From positions 186,001 to 250,000 of the forward strand of contig NZ_JBAWSY010000002.1 in the NCBI RefSeq assembly GCF_037104765.1: a stretch of 64,000 nt of DNA, in the 5' to 3' direction. The notes under the pieces are model-generated. The model saw nothing but the letters and a program-made list of their open reading frames with translations, ran no database searches and was not told where the DNA came from. This document shows positions 63,421 through 64,000 of the stretch, piece after piece. A program made the translations under genes and the position numbers. The stretch's first letter is position 1. Each line of letters opens with the position of its first letter. The stretch is from Psychrobacillus mangrovi. GTDB lineage: Bacteria; Bacillota; Bacilli; Bacillales_A; Planococcaceae.

Positions 63421-64000
63421 TTAAGTCTCTTTTAAGGATGCTGCTTTTTTCTTTTTGTGTTTTTTCCACATGTCTTCGGCTGCTCCGGATCCTAGAATTA
63501 CTCCAGCTACGATAAGGATGAGTCCTAGGAAATGACGGTAGTTTAGTATTTCATTTAGGAAGATAGCCGATAATATCAATGAAAATAACGGATTTAAATT
63601 CATAAATATAGCAGCCTTTGTTGCACCTGCTTTACCTACTGCGTAGTTGTACATAAGGTGTCCAATTGCTGTACTGACAACTGCAGAAGCTAAAAACAAC
63701 CACCAAAATAAAGGTGTTGTATCTGCAAATGCGTAGAAGCCTCTTGGTTCTTGCACTAAGCTGATGGCGGTTAAAACAACTGCACCAATCAGTAACATAT
63801 AGGCGGTCAGCAATCTTGGATCGAGCGTTCTCGCAGCTTTGCTTACGACCATATAGCTTAGCACTTGCGCTAAAATAGCGAGGAAGACATAGAAATCTCC
63901 AAGATTAGCTCCGCTTGATTGGCCCCCTCCTACTAGGATGGAAACAGTTACGCCAGCTAGACCTAGTAAGAGACCAAGCCACTGAAATCTTGATGGGAAA
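63421..64000 (-). CDS. DMT-superfamily (EamA) transporter, 5' end outside the window
   Basis: The frame runs from the stop at 63421 to the window edge without interruption (the first codons lie beyond 64000). The visible 190 or so residues have about six membrane segments and the EamA pattern near the end (MNLNPLFSLILSAIFLNEILNYRHFLGLILIVAGVILG). It ends in a Lys-rich cytosolic tail. The substrate is unknown; the family exports amino acids or other metabolites. Confidence 0.85.
   Translation of the reverse strand, partial: FPSRFQWLGLLLGLAGVTVSILVGGGQSSGANLGDFYVFLAILAQVLSYMVVSKAARTLDPRLLTAYMLLIGAVVLTAISLVQEPRGFYAFADTTPLFWWLFLASAVVSTAIGHLMYNYAVGKAGATKAAIFMNLNPLFSLILSAIFLNEILNYRHFLGLILIVAGVILGSGAAEDMWKKHKKKKAASLKET

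Overview
The window looks like a chromosomal piece of a low-GC, Gram-positive, S-layer-carrying member of the Bacillales (Bacillaceae/Planococcaceae type). The supporting evidence is strong GGAGG-type ribosome binding sites, sigma-A promoters, a sigI-rsgI pair, an argCJBD operon, an SLH-NlpC/P60 wall hydrolase, TcaA/YvbJ-like zinc-ribbon membrane proteins, and S-layer proteins of the SbsC type with a Geobacillus-like glycosylation cluster. No rRNA, tRNA or CRISPR array was seen. A 10-N assembly gap lies at 63286-63295.

Layout. 1-8300: a small membrane protein; an IS1182-family element with intact ends but a broken transposase; a divergent cluster of four zinc-ribbon proteins, two of them TcaA-like; and a decayed SDR gene. 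8500-16100: secreted and wall proteins, namely an SLH/NlpC-P60 hydrolase, a large lipoprotein, two paralogous SH3-like secreted proteins separated by a deleted IS3-family element, and a subtilisin. 16100-22430: two S-layer paralogues, each next to an S-layer assembly (SLAP) gene; the second SLAP copy is only a fragment, so the pair looks duplicated in tandem. 22570-47960: about 20 co-directional minus-strand genes for making, exporting and attaching a surface glycan. 48168-50375: the probable main S-layer gene, with a strong promoter and a candidate plus-strand RNA upstream.

50940-64000: a polar amino-acid ABC transporter with a divergent XRE-cupin regulator, a roughly 200-bp structured GC-rich repeat, two small genes, argCJBD, sigI-rsgI, a secreted protein that appears to belong to the SigI regulon, the gap, and a truncated DMT transporter.

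How it works together (inference from families): GalE and a polyprenyl-phosphate sugar transferase would start the glycan. RmlACBD makes dTDP-rhamnose. An FdtABC/QdtABC-like trio branches from the same 4-keto intermediate to a 3-acetamido-3,6-dideoxyhexose. ManC makes GDP-mannose. A methyltransferase-GT2-GT4 fusion resembling WsaE polymerises and caps the chain, an ABC-2 exporter with a Wzt-type ATPase moves it out, and an O-antigen-ligase-like protein attaches it, plausibly to the neighbouring S-layer protein. GtrA/GtrB and up to three GT-C-like membrane proteins could decorate it outside the membrane. The most interesting leads are the pair of near-identical SigI-like promoters, the C-terminal module shared by two of these membrane proteins, the S-layer/SLAP duplication, the structured repeat with paired GGA/GGA loops, and the orphan terminated RNA upstream of the S-layer gene.
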